From Rubripirellula sp. (lineage in GTDB: Bacteria; Planctomycetota; Planctomycetia; Pirellulales; Pirellulaceae), in NCBI GenBank assembly GCA_029245125.1, contig JAQWPZ010000251.1, positions 1-37,005 of the forward strand: 37,005 nt of DNA, given 5' to 3'. This document shows positions 1 to 8,939 of this stretch, in pieces. The position numbers were made by a program, and so were the translations under genes. Numbering within the stretch: the stretch's first letter is position 1; every line of letters starts with the position of its first letter. Under the pieces are notes generated by a model. It saw only the letters and a list, made by a program, of their open reading frames with translations. It made no database searches and had not been told where the DNA came from.

Positions 1-184
1 CATCAGGAAAATCGGACTTCGGTGCCAACACAGCGGTCGCCGGTTGGTTTCGCCACAAACCAACGGTTTCGGAGAGCAAACGGGCAAGTGACAAGGTTTT
101 TCTCCCGGAAATAATATGTGAAGGTAAAACTCGACAGGAGACGATTACTGAATCGCCGAAATATCAAATTGAGTCACTCGGGAA

Positions 185-790
185 CTAGGTCGCAGCTCGA
201 GTCATTTCGATTTCACGGCGTAGCTGTTGAAATTGCCGAACGGAATCGTTCACGGAACGGATTGAACGATTGCAATTTCGTTTCTCTGCATCAATTGAGT
301 TGGTGGTGCGGCGTATTGGCTGCCTCGCTGGTTCAGCAGGCGGGGAACTTTGCTCCTGAACAGTCATCCGAACGGGCTCCTGAACAGTCATCCGAACGGG
401 CTCTGCAGTCGCCTGGCGACGTGGACCGCGTTGTCGATCCTGATTTTTCAACAATTGCCGCTGCTCGGATTCAAGCTTCAGCCAAGCGTCAGTGAGTTGA
501 TTTGCTTTCTCTTCGATCGCCTCAAGTTCACACCGTCGCTTCGCTTCCCATTGCCGCTTTTCAGCCTGTAGGCCCTGAAAGCCTCTCCGCAGAGTTGCGT
601 TGCCAGCGGAAGTATCCACGCCTGCTAATTCACATTGTGCCCTCTCAAGCCAATCAGTCATAAAAGCTTCGACATCGCACACCACACTGTGCAACGCATC
701 CACTGCATCGATTGAGTTCGGGGACTTTCCGAGAGGCTCGACTTGCTGATCGGATTCTAAGTTCATATTCGCTTTGCTGAATGTTGCCAT
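185..790 (-). CDS. Small charged helical protein, last gene of the chemosensory-like operon
   Basis: A 201-residue protein with no family I recognise. Its ATG at 790 comes one base after the TAA of the FHA gene, so it is read as the last gene of the same operon; a longer reading of the frame would run into that gene. Residues roughly 25-125 are predicted helical and rich in Glu, Lys, Arg and Gln, with a likely coiled coil around 70-120. A Pro/Arg-rich linker follows, containing a duplicated octapeptide (EPVRMTVQ twice), then a second basic helix to the C terminus. The octapeptide duplication comes from a 24-bp tandem DNA repeat. There is no signal peptide or membrane segment, so it is probably cytoplasmic. 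Position suggests a structural or scaffolding accessory of the signalling system; this is inference. A strong Shine-Dalgarno sequence is not visible, consistent with coupling to the gene before it. Confidence 0.7.
   Translation of the reverse strand: MATFSKANMNLESDQQVEPLGKSPNSIDAVDALHSVVCDVEAFMTDWLERAQCELAGVDTSAGNATLRRGFQGLQAEKRQWEAKRRCELEAIEEKANQLTDAWLKLESEQRQLLKNQDRQRGPRRQATAEPVRMTVQEPVRMTVQEQSSPPAEPARQPIRRTTNSIDAEKRNCNRSIRSVNDSVRQFQQLRREIEMTRAAT
352..399. repeat. 24-bp perfect tandem duplication inside a coding region
   Basis: Two identical adjacent 24-bp units occupy 352-375 and 376-399, and the first four bases of a third follow. The unit length is a multiple of three, so it duplicates eight residues in frame in the small helical protein encoded on the minus strand. 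It looks like a recent slippage or duplication event in a linker. Confidence 0.9.
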
Positions 791-791
791 T

Positions 792-2246
792 TTAATATTC
801 AACACGTCTCCACAATTTGGCCAAACGTGAGGTGAGTGAAGCCTCGGCTTCTTCCTTTTTCTCTTGCTCATGAATTTCACGCAGGTGTTCCCGCAACGCT
901 TTTATTTTTCCGGAGTTTTCGATCTCCGCTTCATTCGCTTCCTTGGGTAGTGACTCGACATCGGCAACTTTGCTGGAGAGTTCGAACCTCAGACGAGACA
1001 AGCGTGCTTGCTCTTTTGCAATTTGAGCGCGTTCTTCACGAATATCAGTTTCCTGCTGGTGAGAACTTTCTTCCAACTGCCGCTGCAATGTGTGATGTGC
1101 TTTTTGTGATTGATCGAGTTGAATCTGCAGATCACGATTTGCCCGCTGCAAGTTTTCCAGCGTTTCCTCGTATTGGCTTGGGGCGTTTCCACCACAGGCT
1201 GCTTGGGCAAGCTTACGCCGAAGTTGATCTTGTTTTGTCTGCGACTCTTCTAACCGCGATTGAAGCATCTCGATTTCAGCTGCGGACTCTTCTTCCCGTT
1301 GCGTGATCCGCGATTCGATATCGCCGACCCATACCTCGAGCTGATTACGCTCCTCAACTTCGTTGCGGTTTGCGTCCTCAGCGGCGTGCAGCATTTCCTC
1401 TAGCAGATTAACTCGCTCGTCGCTGCGATTCGCGTCTTCAACCAATTCTCGTATTCGCTGCTCCATCGCCCCAACATCGCCGGCATCTGTGGGAGCAGCT
1501 TCGAACTGGAGATTGTCACCCTCCAACACACAAGCATCTCGTTGAGCGAGCGCCCCCTGCAATTCTTCGATCTCAGCACGCAGCAGATCAACTGTCTCGC
1601 GGTCGAAAGTTTGCTCTTCTTCCCAATCAGACAAATCTGAATCAAAATCCATCACGTGATCCCCAAGCAGACCACCTCCATCGCAGCTTGAACTGTTCGT
1701 CACATCCTCTGAATCGAAACGGGGGCCGCAGCGTTCGATCTCCGATGGCATGGTTCCGGCATCAGGATGAGGTGATTCGCTAATTGGTTCGGTGGAATCG
1801 AGAACGGAGTTGCAGACGTTATAGTCTCGCTCTTGCTGTTGCGTGGAGCTGTCCGAAGCAGGTGCTCGACAGCTTTCAATCTGGTTCCCATCGGATGCGA
1901 CTGGTTCGGCCGATTCCGAATTCTGCGTGATCCTTGGGCCAACTCTTATCGTGTTGCAACCTAATTGGATCACATCCCCAGAATTGATCTCTGCAGATGA
2001 TTCGATTGGATTTCCATTTACGCAGGTGCCACTGGACATCCAGTCTTGCACCAACAACTTGCCCTCCTCGAAACCGATTCGACAATGGATGTCACAGATT
2101 CCGTCTCCACGAATCTGCAGGCCGCAGTTCGAGGACTGCCCGACAAACACTCCCTGGTCAGAATGAAGTTCAAATGACTGGGTCGAGCCCTGCTCATTCT
2201 GGGCTGTCAGTTTGATCAGGAAGGCATTATCTGAAGTAGCAATCAT
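792..2246 (-). CDS. FHA-domain protein with long coiled coil
   Basis: A 484-residue protein. Residues 1-105 form an FHA fold: a glycine-turn near G36, H54 at the SxxH position, a V-N-G motif at 76-78 and a GD-x-I-x-LG strand at 90-96. The two residues that normally contact phosphothreonine are changed: the GR motif is G36-Q37 and the Ser of SxxH is C51. Residues about 110-215 are an acidic, Ser-rich linker, and residues about 215-470 are a long Glu/Gln/Arg-rich coiled coil. There is no signal peptide. The ATG at 2246 overlaps the stop of the DUF4388-receiver gene by 4 bases (ATGA), and GGAG lies 8 bases upstream. FHA domains bind phosphorylated partners; here the domain may instead act as a plain protein-protein module. 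A role as a scaffold or effector of the neighbouring CheA pathway is inferred from the operon. The name follows the fold and the match is good overall, but the function is unknown. Confidence 0.88.
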   Translation of the reverse strand: MIATSDNAFLIKLTAQNEQGSTQSFELHSDQGVFVGQSSNCGLQIRGDGICDIHCRIGFEEGKLLVQDWMSSGTCVNGNPIESSAEINSGDVIQLGCNTIRVGPRITQNSESAEPVASDGNQIESCRAPASDSSTQQQERDYNVCNSVLDSTEPISESPHPDAGTMPSEIERCGPRFDSEDVTNSSSCDGGGLLGDHVMDFDSDLSDWEEEQTFDRETVDLLRAEIEELQGALAQRDACVLEGDNLQFEAAPTDAGDVGAMEQRIRELVEDANRSDERVNLLEEMLHAAEDANRNEVEERNQLEVWVGDIESRITQREEESAAEIEMLQSRLEESQTKQDQLRRKLAQAACGGNAPSQYEETLENLQRANRDLQIQLDQSQKAHHTLQRQLEESSHQQETDIREERAQIAKEQARLSRLRFELSSKVADVESLPKEANEAEIENSGKIKALREHLREIHEQEKKEEAEASLTSRLAKLWRRVEY

Positions 2247-3874
2247 GATTTAGCTCCGACAACCATATTCTGAAGTGAGTCAAGTGGCACTGCATGCGAT
2301 GCAGTTGCGTTGATGCTGGCCGAAGACGGATCCTCTTGGTCCGGTGCCTCGAACAATCGATCCATTGCTCGGTACAACAACTCGGCAGTACATGGTCGTG
2401 ACACGACATCATGCGGTTCAAAGCCCATCTTTTGTCGCCAATCAATCGATGGATTGCCTGGGTCGTGATGAATCGCGATGCGCTTTACGTGGTTAGCTTT
2501 GGGGTTCGACGTAGCAAACAGGCCTTGAATAAGTTCACAGGTAGCTTCGTCATCGCCAGCGAAGATCAAGGTGTGAGGAATCGAACGTTTCAAAACGAGC
2601 TGCAAGGCAAGTTTGTCTCGAACGACCTTTCCGCTGTAGCGCTGCGGTGAATCCTCAATCGACCGGCGAAGTGACTGCGCCGCATGGCCATCAGGCTCGA
2701 AAACAATGAATTGGCCAGCCACTGCCTGCTCCCGCTGCTCCACCAATTCGGCTAACACAAAACCCTCCAGAACTTGCCGCACCTCGTCACTTTCCCAATT
2801 CAGTGCGGTAGCGACCTGATCCAGATCCTTTGGTTCAGTTAGCACGTTCAAAATTTTCATATGCCGTGCGCTCAATCCAGCACGATCCAAATTCTGACCG
2901 CGAATCGCACGCCGGACAAAAATGTGGTTCACTTGGTGAGCGGATTGCTCATCGGCACAAATGGCGCCTTCAACCAACAGCGCTAACAAACTGATGTCGA
3001 GTGGCAAGTTCTTGTGCAAGGCGTTTTCAACGTGCCCCGCTTCAAAGCGAAATTGCTTGAGTTCTGACGAGAATGCCAAACGAACCAGCATCGCAGCTTG
3101 GAAACTCATCAATTTCGTCATCAGTCGCGGATCAAGGACCTTCTGATCAAGCAGTTGGACAAACCCATCAACCTCGGCACAACTTCGACCACTGATCGTC
3201 ATTTTCAGGACTGGTGCGAGGTTGGCCAGTGATTTTGGCAACCGTTGGATCATTTGATCTATTTCACTGTCGGCGATGCCAGTCGCGTAAACCGCTTGTA
3301 CCCGTCCACGATCGAGGTGGAATCGAATCCGCGTTTGCTCCGCCTCGACTTCAAGCACACCCACCTTCCGACCGTTGTTCAGAAAGTCGATCAGCTCACG
3401 CAAGCCAAAACAAGCAAGTGAGCCGCTCAGAGCAGCTTCATCTAGTTGCTGGATCACCTCAGGGACCGCGGTTCCCTGGGACTGCGAAGCGACGATCATC
3501 GCCGCCGTTTCTAATGCGTTTGCGACCGTGGTTCTGAGTAATTCCTCTGTGTACGGCTTGGGAAGCATGTCGACCACATTGTCCAAGTCGATGTATTCAG
3601 CGTAAGCCTTCTTACGAAGGGTTGAGCTGATGACCACCGGAATCCCACTCAGGGCAGGTGACTCCACCAATTTGCAACAAACATCGTAGCCAGTTGTGCC
3701 AGGCAGTTGATGATCCAACAAAATCAAATCAGGTTCAATTTCACCCGCCAACTGGATCCCATCTTCTGCGTTTGGTGCTAGCACCACACGGTACCCAACG
3801 GGACTGAGATGTGTATCAACGAGCTTTCGAATCGTTGCACTATCGTCGATCACCAAAATTGTTTGGTTGCTCAT
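2243..3874 (-). CDS. Response regulator with DUF4388 (PATAN-like) domain and degenerate C-terminal receiver
   Basis: A 543-residue protein. Residues 4-120 are a canonical receiver: acidic pocket D10-D11, phospho-acceptor D54, Ser at 83-84 and K106 in a KP motif. Residues about 147-300 match DUF4388, the domain found with receivers in PATAN-type regulators such as cyanobacterial PilG-like proteins (motif GSL-x(5)-LRELIDFL followed by a GVLEVE strand). Residues about 335-385 resemble a winged helix. Residues about 430-520 look like a second receiver-like fold: a hydrophobic strand then acidic residues, and R-P-C near the usual K-P position, but the phospho-acceptor site reads HHD and the Lys is lost. 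ATG 3874 overlaps the cheA stop by 4 bases and GGAG lies 7 bases upstream. It is probably a phosphorylation target of the adjacent CheA, acting through protein contacts rather than DNA. The receiver is certain, DUF4388 likely, and the C-terminal domains are inference. Confidence 0.9.
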   Translation of the reverse strand: MSNQTILVIDDSATIRKLVDTHLSPVGYRVVLAPNAEDGIQLAGEIEPDLILLDHQLPGTTGYDVCCKLVESPALSGIPVVISSTLRKKAYAEYIDLDNVVDMLPKPYTEELLRTTVANALETAAMIVASQSQGTAVPEVIQQLDEAALSGSLACFGLRELIDFLNNGRKVGVLEVEAEQTRIRFHLDRGRVQAVYATGIADSEIDQMIQRLPKSLANLAPVLKMTISGRSCAEVDGFVQLLDQKVLDPRLMTKLMSFQAAMLVRLAFSSELKQFRFEAGHVENALHKNLPLDISLLALLVEGAICADEQSAHQVNHIFVRRAIRGQNLDRAGLSARHMKILNVLTEPKDLDQVATALNWESDEVRQVLEGFVLAELVEQREQAVAGQFIVFEPDGHAAQSLRRSIEDSPQRYSGKVVRDKLALQLVLKRSIPHTLIFAGDDEATCELIQGLFATSNPKANHVKRIAIHHDPGNPSIDWRQKMGFEPHDVVSRPCTAELLYRAMDRLFEAPDQEDPSSASINATASHAVPLDSLQNMVVGAKS

Positions 3875-6600
3875 CCGGTCACTCCGCTAGTTTCAAGTAA
3901 ATGTTGGTCGGGCGTTTGGAGTGTTTCAACAATCCCCAATCGCAGTAGCGTCTGATCCAACGCATCGTCAGTCAGTGGTTTAGATAGATAATCAGCTGCC
4001 CCCAAGCTGCGGGCTGAGTCGGTGAATTCCGGCTCGTTTCGACTGCTAATGATCACAACCGGCGGCAGGGGCTTGTCAATTTGATGAGTGATTGCCGCCA
4101 GCAACTCGAGTCCGCTCAGGTGGGGCATCTCCAGATCGCTGAAGACAGCCGCGAAGTTTTGAGTCTTGATTTGTTGTAGGGCCTGCGTGCCATCACTGAC
4201 TTCCACAATCTCGACACCGTACCGAGAGAGTGAGCGTACGACGCGGCGGCGGGCGCTCACTGAATCATCAGCGACTAACACCCGCAATCGCGATTCATGC
4301 GGCTCCACTTCACTCGATTGCTCCACTTGCTCCCAGCCGCCAAGCAAGTGCTGATTCGCATCAACCATTCTGCGGGCATCAAGCAAAAGAACTGTTTGTG
4401 CCAACCCGGAAAGTGTGGCACCGGAACAATACGGATGTTGCTTCAGCAAGGCAGGAAGAGGCCGCACTACCACCTCTTCCGGACCAATGATTTCATCAAC
4501 GACCAGGGTGACTCGCTTCGCTCCGTCACCAGCGGCGGTTTGATACGCTAGCACAATCCCTGTCTCTGCTTCCGAAAAGTCGGCGGAATCGAAATCCGGG
4601 TCGCCTGCAAAATCTCGCATTCGCAATCGAAGCGAATCCAGATCCAACTTGCCAGCACTGAACACCGACTGCATGGGGAGAGCAAACAACTGGTCTCCAG
4701 AGCGAAAGACCATTGCGTGCTGCACGAGGGAAGGGAGTGGAAAGCTGAGGCGAATCCGGGTCCCTTGCCCCGGCACCGAATCGACTTCCAACCAGCCACG
4801 CATTCGCTGCAACGTCGCGGCAACAACATCCATTCCAACACCACGCCCAGCGACTTGATCGGCCGATTGGCGAGTTGAAAATCCAGGTTGAAAAATCAAC
4901 TGCGCTAATTCATCTTCACAGGCTGCATGATTCGGTGACAACAGGCCCCGCTCGATTCCTCGTCGGCGGATCGCATCGTAATCCAAACCCTGACCATCAT
5001 CTCGTACTTCGATCACCAGCATATCCGGACCCGAATGGGCTTCAATCGTGATCACACCGATCTCGGATTTCCCAGCATGCTGACGTTGCTCGGCCGTTTC
5101 AATTCCATGGCACACCGAGTTTCGGACGATATGCAACAAAGGCTCGTAGAGACGCTGCTGAAGTGTTCTCTCAATACCTGACTGCTCACCCACCAAACGC
5201 AGTTCAACACGTTTGGATTCGGCGTTTGCCGCATCACGAACAGACCGTTGCAATCGTTGAAACAGACCCGAAATGGGAGTACGTCGCAATTCGACAAGTT
5301 CTTGACGGAACTGCCGAATGAATTGCGACACCGCAGCATTTCCTTCCGCGACCGGACGCGCACAATCCTTTACATTCTGAGCAACTTCCATCACATCATT
5401 CGCAACCTCCGAAATCTGAATCGAACTGTTCAGAGACGGCGAGGAGCGTTCTTCATTACTAAGCAGCCGCATTTTTGAAACGCTGCCGATCAGTTCGTGA
5501 TAGACCTCCTGCAGGGCCTCCAATTCCGTGTCACGCCGATTTCGCAACATCACCAACTCGGCCAGCATGTCCATTAACCGGTTAAGCTTCGAGGATTTGA
5601 CGCGAACCGTTTCATCGTCGGCAGGACCATCGGCGAAATTGGGCAGCGACGTTGCTGTGGTCGAACTTGCAGAGTGCGTTTCCTCGACCAGCGAATCATT
5701 GCAATTCGTTTCGCCCACCATGGCTCGGCGGAGGACATCAACACTCTGCAGTAGCTGATCGATGTCAGGCCGCCGATTTGCGGATTGATCCTCGCGGAGC
5801 TGATCTTCAAGCGAATGAATCCGATCTGCCAGCACGGTCAATCCAACACTCGCGGAGGCACCCTTGAGAGTGTGGAGCTCGCGTAGAATCTGCTGAATTG
5901 AATCTTGGTCCTGTGGGTCAGCTTCCAGTTTTAGCAAAGCGGCTTCCATCGAACCGACACACTCAACAGTGTCCTCCACCAACGCCTCTCGCAACTCAGC
6001 ATCTAAGCCTGCAAGGGCTGCAAGAAGATCCGCTAATTCGAGTTGACCAACGCCAGGGCTTGCGGCAGCAGCATGATTGGCACTTGGCACGGTATTCGAA
6101 ATTTGTGCCTGAAGTGGTACCGAGTTTGGCGAATCAAACGCCTGCGAATCAGATGCCTGCGTTGCTGGGGTCAGTTGGGGGTCTGAACCTCGCAGATTTT
6201 GCATCAGCGACTGGATCTGTTCCGCTGTGGGGGTGTTGACGTCGTCGCTGATCGGATCGTTAAGGTGATCATCAAACACATCCTCATCATTGTCCCACCC
6301 ACTGTCGACCGCTAATTCATCCTCATCCACGTCGACGAGATGGCCCCATAACGCCTCGATCTGTTGCCAAGAATTCGGTGGATCGGATTGATCCGTTTCG
6401 ATCCACCGCCGCAACTCACCAACTGAGCTTTTCAACTTTTCAACGTCAGCATTGTTCGGATGCTCGCAACTGTGGGCATCAATACCGGCTTGCAGCAATT
6501 TTGCAAACCGATACGTTTCCGAATCCTTGTCCAAGGAGGCAAGCAACTCGACGATCAACTCGCGATCTTGCTGAAAATCTGATGGATGACTGTGATTCAT
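3871..6600 (-). CDS. cheA: CheA-type hybrid histidine kinase (Hpt, kinase, CheW-like, receiver)
   Basis: A 909-residue cytoplasmic kinase. Residues 1-180 are an unrecognised, acidic N-terminal region. The Hpt domain (about 185-300) carries the phosphorylated His at H243 in HTLKG. The dimerisation helices span about 335-450. The HATPase part has the N box at 490-501, G1 box DDGQG at 534-538, F-type motif QPGFST at 571-576 and G2 box GRGVGMD at 585-591. A CheW-like regulatory domain covers about 625-750, and a C-terminal receiver (772-890) has D778-D779, phospho-acceptor D822, S852-S853 and K874. In the N box the Asp expected in NxxDHG is Cys (C497). An SD-like AAGGG sits just upstream of the ATG and the gene starts 8 bases after the MCP stop. 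It should be driven by the adjacent MCP and CheW and phosphorylate its own receiver and the two receiver proteins of the operon. Domain order matches FrzE/PilL-like CheA hybrids. Confidence 0.97.
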   Translation of the reverse strand: MNHSHPSDFQQDRELIVELLASLDKDSETYRFAKLLQAGIDAHSCEHPNNADVEKLKSSVGELRRWIETDQSDPPNSWQQIEALWGHLVDVDEDELAVDSGWDNDEDVFDDHLNDPISDDVNTPTAEQIQSLMQNLRGSDPQLTPATQASDSQAFDSPNSVPLQAQISNTVPSANHAAAASPGVGQLELADLLAALAGLDAELREALVEDTVECVGSMEAALLKLEADPQDQDSIQQILRELHTLKGASASVGLTVLADRIHSLEDQLREDQSANRRPDIDQLLQSVDVLRRAMVGETNCNDSLVEETHSASSTTATSLPNFADGPADDETVRVKSSKLNRLMDMLAELVMLRNRRDTELEALQEVYHELIGSVSKMRLLSNEERSSPSLNSSIQISEVANDVMEVAQNVKDCARPVAEGNAAVSQFIRQFRQELVELRRTPISGLFQRLQRSVRDAANAESKRVELRLVGEQSGIERTLQQRLYEPLLHIVRNSVCHGIETAEQRQHAGKSEIGVITIEAHSGPDMLVIEVRDDGQGLDYDAIRRRGIERGLLSPNHAACEDELAQLIFQPGFSTRQSADQVAGRGVGMDVVAATLQRMRGWLEVDSVPGQGTRIRLSFPLPSLVQHAMVFRSGDQLFALPMQSVFSAGKLDLDSLRLRMRDFAGDPDFDSADFSEAETGIVLAYQTAAGDGAKRVTLVVDEIIGPEEVVVRPLPALLKQHPYCSGATLSGLAQTVLLLDARRMVDANQHLLGGWEQVEQSSEVEPHESRLRVLVADDSVSARRRVVRSLSRYGVEIVEVSDGTQALQQIKTQNFAAVFSDLEMPHLSGLELLAAITHQIDKPLPPVVIISSRNEPEFTDSARSLGAADYLSKPLTDDALDQTLLRLGIVETLQTPDQHLLETSGVTG

Positions 6601-6608
6601 TTCTGCCC

Positions 6609-7964
6609 TTAAGCGACCGGCGCCATGCCAGGCGAGAGTGTTGCGTCAAATGCTGGTGGCGTGATGGGAGCAGTTGGTACCGAGGATTCGCTTCGGCTCG
6701 TCACGCCGTTGGCGTCTCCGCAGAGCCGATGAATAGTCTCCTGCAGCGGTGGGCTGACCTGGGTCAAAGCTTTGGTCGACCAATGAACACTTTCGGCAGT
6801 ACTTCGATTCTCGCGCGCAATCTGGGAAATTTGCTCCACTGCTAAAATCACATCTTGAGCAAGTTGCAATTGTTTCGCTGATGTATCGGTGATCTGTTGA
6901 ATGTGAATTGTGTCATGATCAATCCGGTTGCAGGTTTGGTCCAAGCCCTGTCGAATCGCACGATTGCGATCCAATTCCACCTGCAGGCGATCACATTGGC
7001 TCGCAACACCGCGGATGGACTCCTGCGTGACGAGGTGGATCGAATCAATCAACGCTTCGATTTCCCGCGTCGCGTCCGTTGCCTGTTCAGCCAATTTACG
7101 AACTTCGTCCGCGACGATTGCAAAGCCACGTCCATGTTCACCGGCACGAATGGATTCGATCGACGCATTCAATGCCAGCAGATCTGTCCGCGCTGCAATG
7201 TCCCCGATGGTGGAAACAATGGAACCGATCTGCTGCGTGGGATCACACAGGCCCCGCAATTTCTTTTCGTTATTTTTGGCGTCGCCACGGATTTCTTCCA
7301 GGCTTTGAAGCTGTTCCATCACCATCACCAAAGCAGCCGAAGCAGAGGCCCCGTTTTGCTTCACAGCCCGACCTGCTGACTCGGCGTGTTCTGAAGCGGC
7401 ATCAATCGTGGCGGAAAGCTGCTCGACATAAGTTGTGGTTTTCATCACGGCCTGGCTCTGTGTATCGACGCCGTTTGAAATCGTCTTCACATGCTGTTGG
7501 ATGTCGGATGCCTCACCACTGAAACGTTGAAATTCACTTTCCAGCTGACCACCAAGTTCCAGCAGCATTCGCCGCAATTCACTGCTGCTGACTGCTCGGT
7601 TGCCTCCGCGGCGGTCAAGCAGCTTGACCAATGACTGGAAATCCCTTGCCTGCGTTCTCGTTGCAGATGCAACTTTTTCCCAGTGTTTTGACACCGAGCT
7701 GATATGTTCAGCGGTTTGGTCGATTTCGTGCGTACCGGTCTTTGCATCGGACGCCTGCTCGTGATCGGCCACAACCTTTGACAACTGTTCCAGACCCCGC
7801 TTGAAACGCCGACTCAGATAGAACGAGCAAATCGTTGCAAGCCCGAGCGAACAAACGAGCGTCACGCCGATGCCGAGCGGATTGAGGCCGAGTGTCGTTA
7901 GCGTGCCTAGGCTCGCAACAGCAACCGTTCCATGAGACAACAGAAATTGGGAAGATAGCTTCAC
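6609..7964 (-). CDS. Methyl-accepting chemotaxis-type protein without a periplasmic sensor
   Basis: A 451-residue signalling protein. The start chosen is GTG 7964: it overlaps the cheW stop by 4 bases and has AAGGA 8 bases upstream, and it places a hydrophobic N terminus at once. Two hydrophobic segments (about 12-27 and 30-50) are separated by only a few residues, forming a membrane hairpin with basic residues (SRRFKRG) after it. No extracellular or PAS/GAF sensory domain is present. The rest is a coiled-coil signalling domain with the conserved hairpin tip around 255-292 (LLALNASIE, then RAGE[18 protein letters not shown]). It lacks an obvious CheR-binding pentapeptide at the C terminus, and no cheR or cheB lies nearby. 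By family, the tip binds CheA and CheW. Input may come from membrane state or from a partner protein; that is inference. Confidence 0.93.
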   Translation of the reverse strand: MKLSSQFLLSHGTVAVASLGTLTTLGLNPLGIGVTLVCSLGLATICSFYLSRRFKRGLEQLSKVVADHEQASDAKTGTHEIDQTAEHISSVSKHWEKVASATRTQARDFQSLVKLLDRRGGNRAVSSSELRRMLLELGGQLESEFQRFSGEASDIQQHVKTISNGVDTQSQAVMKTTTYVEQLSATIDAASEHAESAGRAVKQNGASASAALVMVMEQLQSLEEIRGDAKNNEKKLRGLCDPTQQIGSIVSTIGDIAARTDLLALNASIESIRAGEHGRGFAIVADEVRKLAEQATDATREIEALIDSIHLVTQESIRGVASQCDRLQVELDRNRAIRQGLDQTCNRIDHDTIHIQQITDTSAKQLQLAQDVILAVEQISQIARENRSTAESVHWSTKALTQVSPPLQETIHRLCGDANGVTSRSESSVPTAPITPPAFDATLSPGMAPVA

Positions 7965-8494
7965 AGAGTATTTCCTTGGTGTTCCAGAGGGGCGGCAGGA
8001 CGATGCCAAGTTTCCTCTAATGACTTCTGGGCGAGTCTCAACACTGCCTTTTCATCAAGGACACGCACGATTTGACCACGAAAAATCGATGTCCCCATAA
8101 TCAAACCGGGATTGCCATCCTCATGCCTCAATTCAGGCGTCACGAGAGTTTCCAATGATTCCAGTGCGGCCGCTTCCGCTACCGGTATCGCCCAACGCAC
8201 ACGGTCACCCAGGATGATTAGCCTGTCTTGCGGCTCCGATGGGTGAATGCCGTCCATGTCGAGCAATCGCTCGAGCGCTAAGACAGGAATGAATTCACTG
8301 CGAAAATGGCAAAGCCCAGCAAGCGAGGCATGACACCCGGGAACCGAAACCAAAGCGGGAGCGATCGTCACCTCACGAACTGCAATTGCCGGAACTGAAA
8401 ACCAGAGGGCTCCCGTCCTGAAAACAAACTGCTTCCCCGAATCAAGGTTCGGTGCTCGACCAGGAGGGCTCGGCGCGGAATTCAATGCGTGCAT
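7961..8494 (-). CDS. cheW: CheW-like coupling protein
   Basis: A 177-residue adaptor made almost entirely of one CheW-like domain (about 20-155): a first strand [22 protein letters not shown], a region with R-x-x-x-IPVL-LE around 65-76, a middle strand [15 protein letters not shown] and the final G-x-x-x-R-G-x-I-V-x-VLDE motif near 134-148. By family it bridges the MCP hairpin tip and the CheA regulatory domain. The chosen ATG at 8494 leaves a 43-base gap after the upstream gene; an in-frame ATG at 8581 would give 206 residues and overlap that gene by 44 bases. Neither start has a clear Shine-Dalgarno sequence, so the start is uncertain while the family call is firm. It sits directly before the MCP gene with a 4-base overlap. 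Confidence 0.92.
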   Translation of the reverse strand: MHALNSAPSPPGRAPNLDSGKQFVFRTGALWFSVPAIAVREVTIAPALVSVPGCHASLAGLCHFRSEFIPVLALERLLDMDGIHPSEPQDRLIILGDRVRWAIPVAEAAALESLETLVTPELRHEDGNPGLIMGTSIFRGQIVRVLDEKAVLRLAQKSLEETWHRPAAPLEHQGNTL

Positions 8495-8537
8495 GGGATT
8501 GATGATTTGGGTATACGTGATGCGACCAACTCGTCTG

Positions 8538-8939
8538 CTAATTTTTCTCGAGCTGCTTTGCAAGTCGCAATTTGATCGCATTTAGTCGCGTCAGTGATTC
8601 ATCCTGATTCTGCGTTTCATCAGGTATCACTTCCGCTTGGCTAACGTCCAAACCATCCACTTGGCGAGGAGGTTCATCTGCGGGCGGTTGATGGGGGCTG
8701 TCGCCTTCAACCTCTACAGATAGATCCCGGTTTTCGGATCCATATCCCCTCGAAATCTTCTCCTGCCTTGCTCGCTCTCCACGCTCATACTCACGAAGAG
8801 TGTTAGCAACCTCATCAAGGCGAGTCATCGTTGATGAGATGAAATGGTCCAACTCAGCCTGCAACTGATCAATGCAATGAATATCGGTTGTTGATTCATC
8901 ATCTGATCGCAGCTCAAGGTCATTCGTATCAGTCAACAT
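8538..8939 (-). CDS. Small acidic helical protein of the chemosensory-like operon
   Basis: A 133-residue protein I do not recognise. The ATG at 8939 has GGAG 7 bases upstream, and the gene overlaps the end of the upstream receiver gene by 11 bases, so it is clearly translated with it. Residues about 20-65 form a charged helix with coiled-coil character, residues 70-112 are an acidic, Pro-rich flexible stretch, and residues 113-133 form a final amphipathic helix rich in Leu and Lys. There is no signal peptide or membrane segment. Its two-helix, linker-separated layout resembles that of the small protein at the other end of the operon, without clear sequence identity. A role as a partner of CheW, CheA or the receiver is inferred only from position. 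Confidence 0.75.
   Translation of the reverse strand: MLTDTNDLELRSDDESTTDIHCIDQLQAELDHFISSTMTRLDEVANTLREYERGERARQEKISRGYGSENRDLSVEVEGDSPHQPPADEPPRQVDGLDVSQAEVIPDETQNQDESLTRLNAIKLRLAKQLEKN

Noticed and set aside
118-495. 125-residue plus-strand frame at the left edge
   Set aside because: It is antisense to the small helical protein of the operon, and its repeat is explained by the 24-bp duplication.
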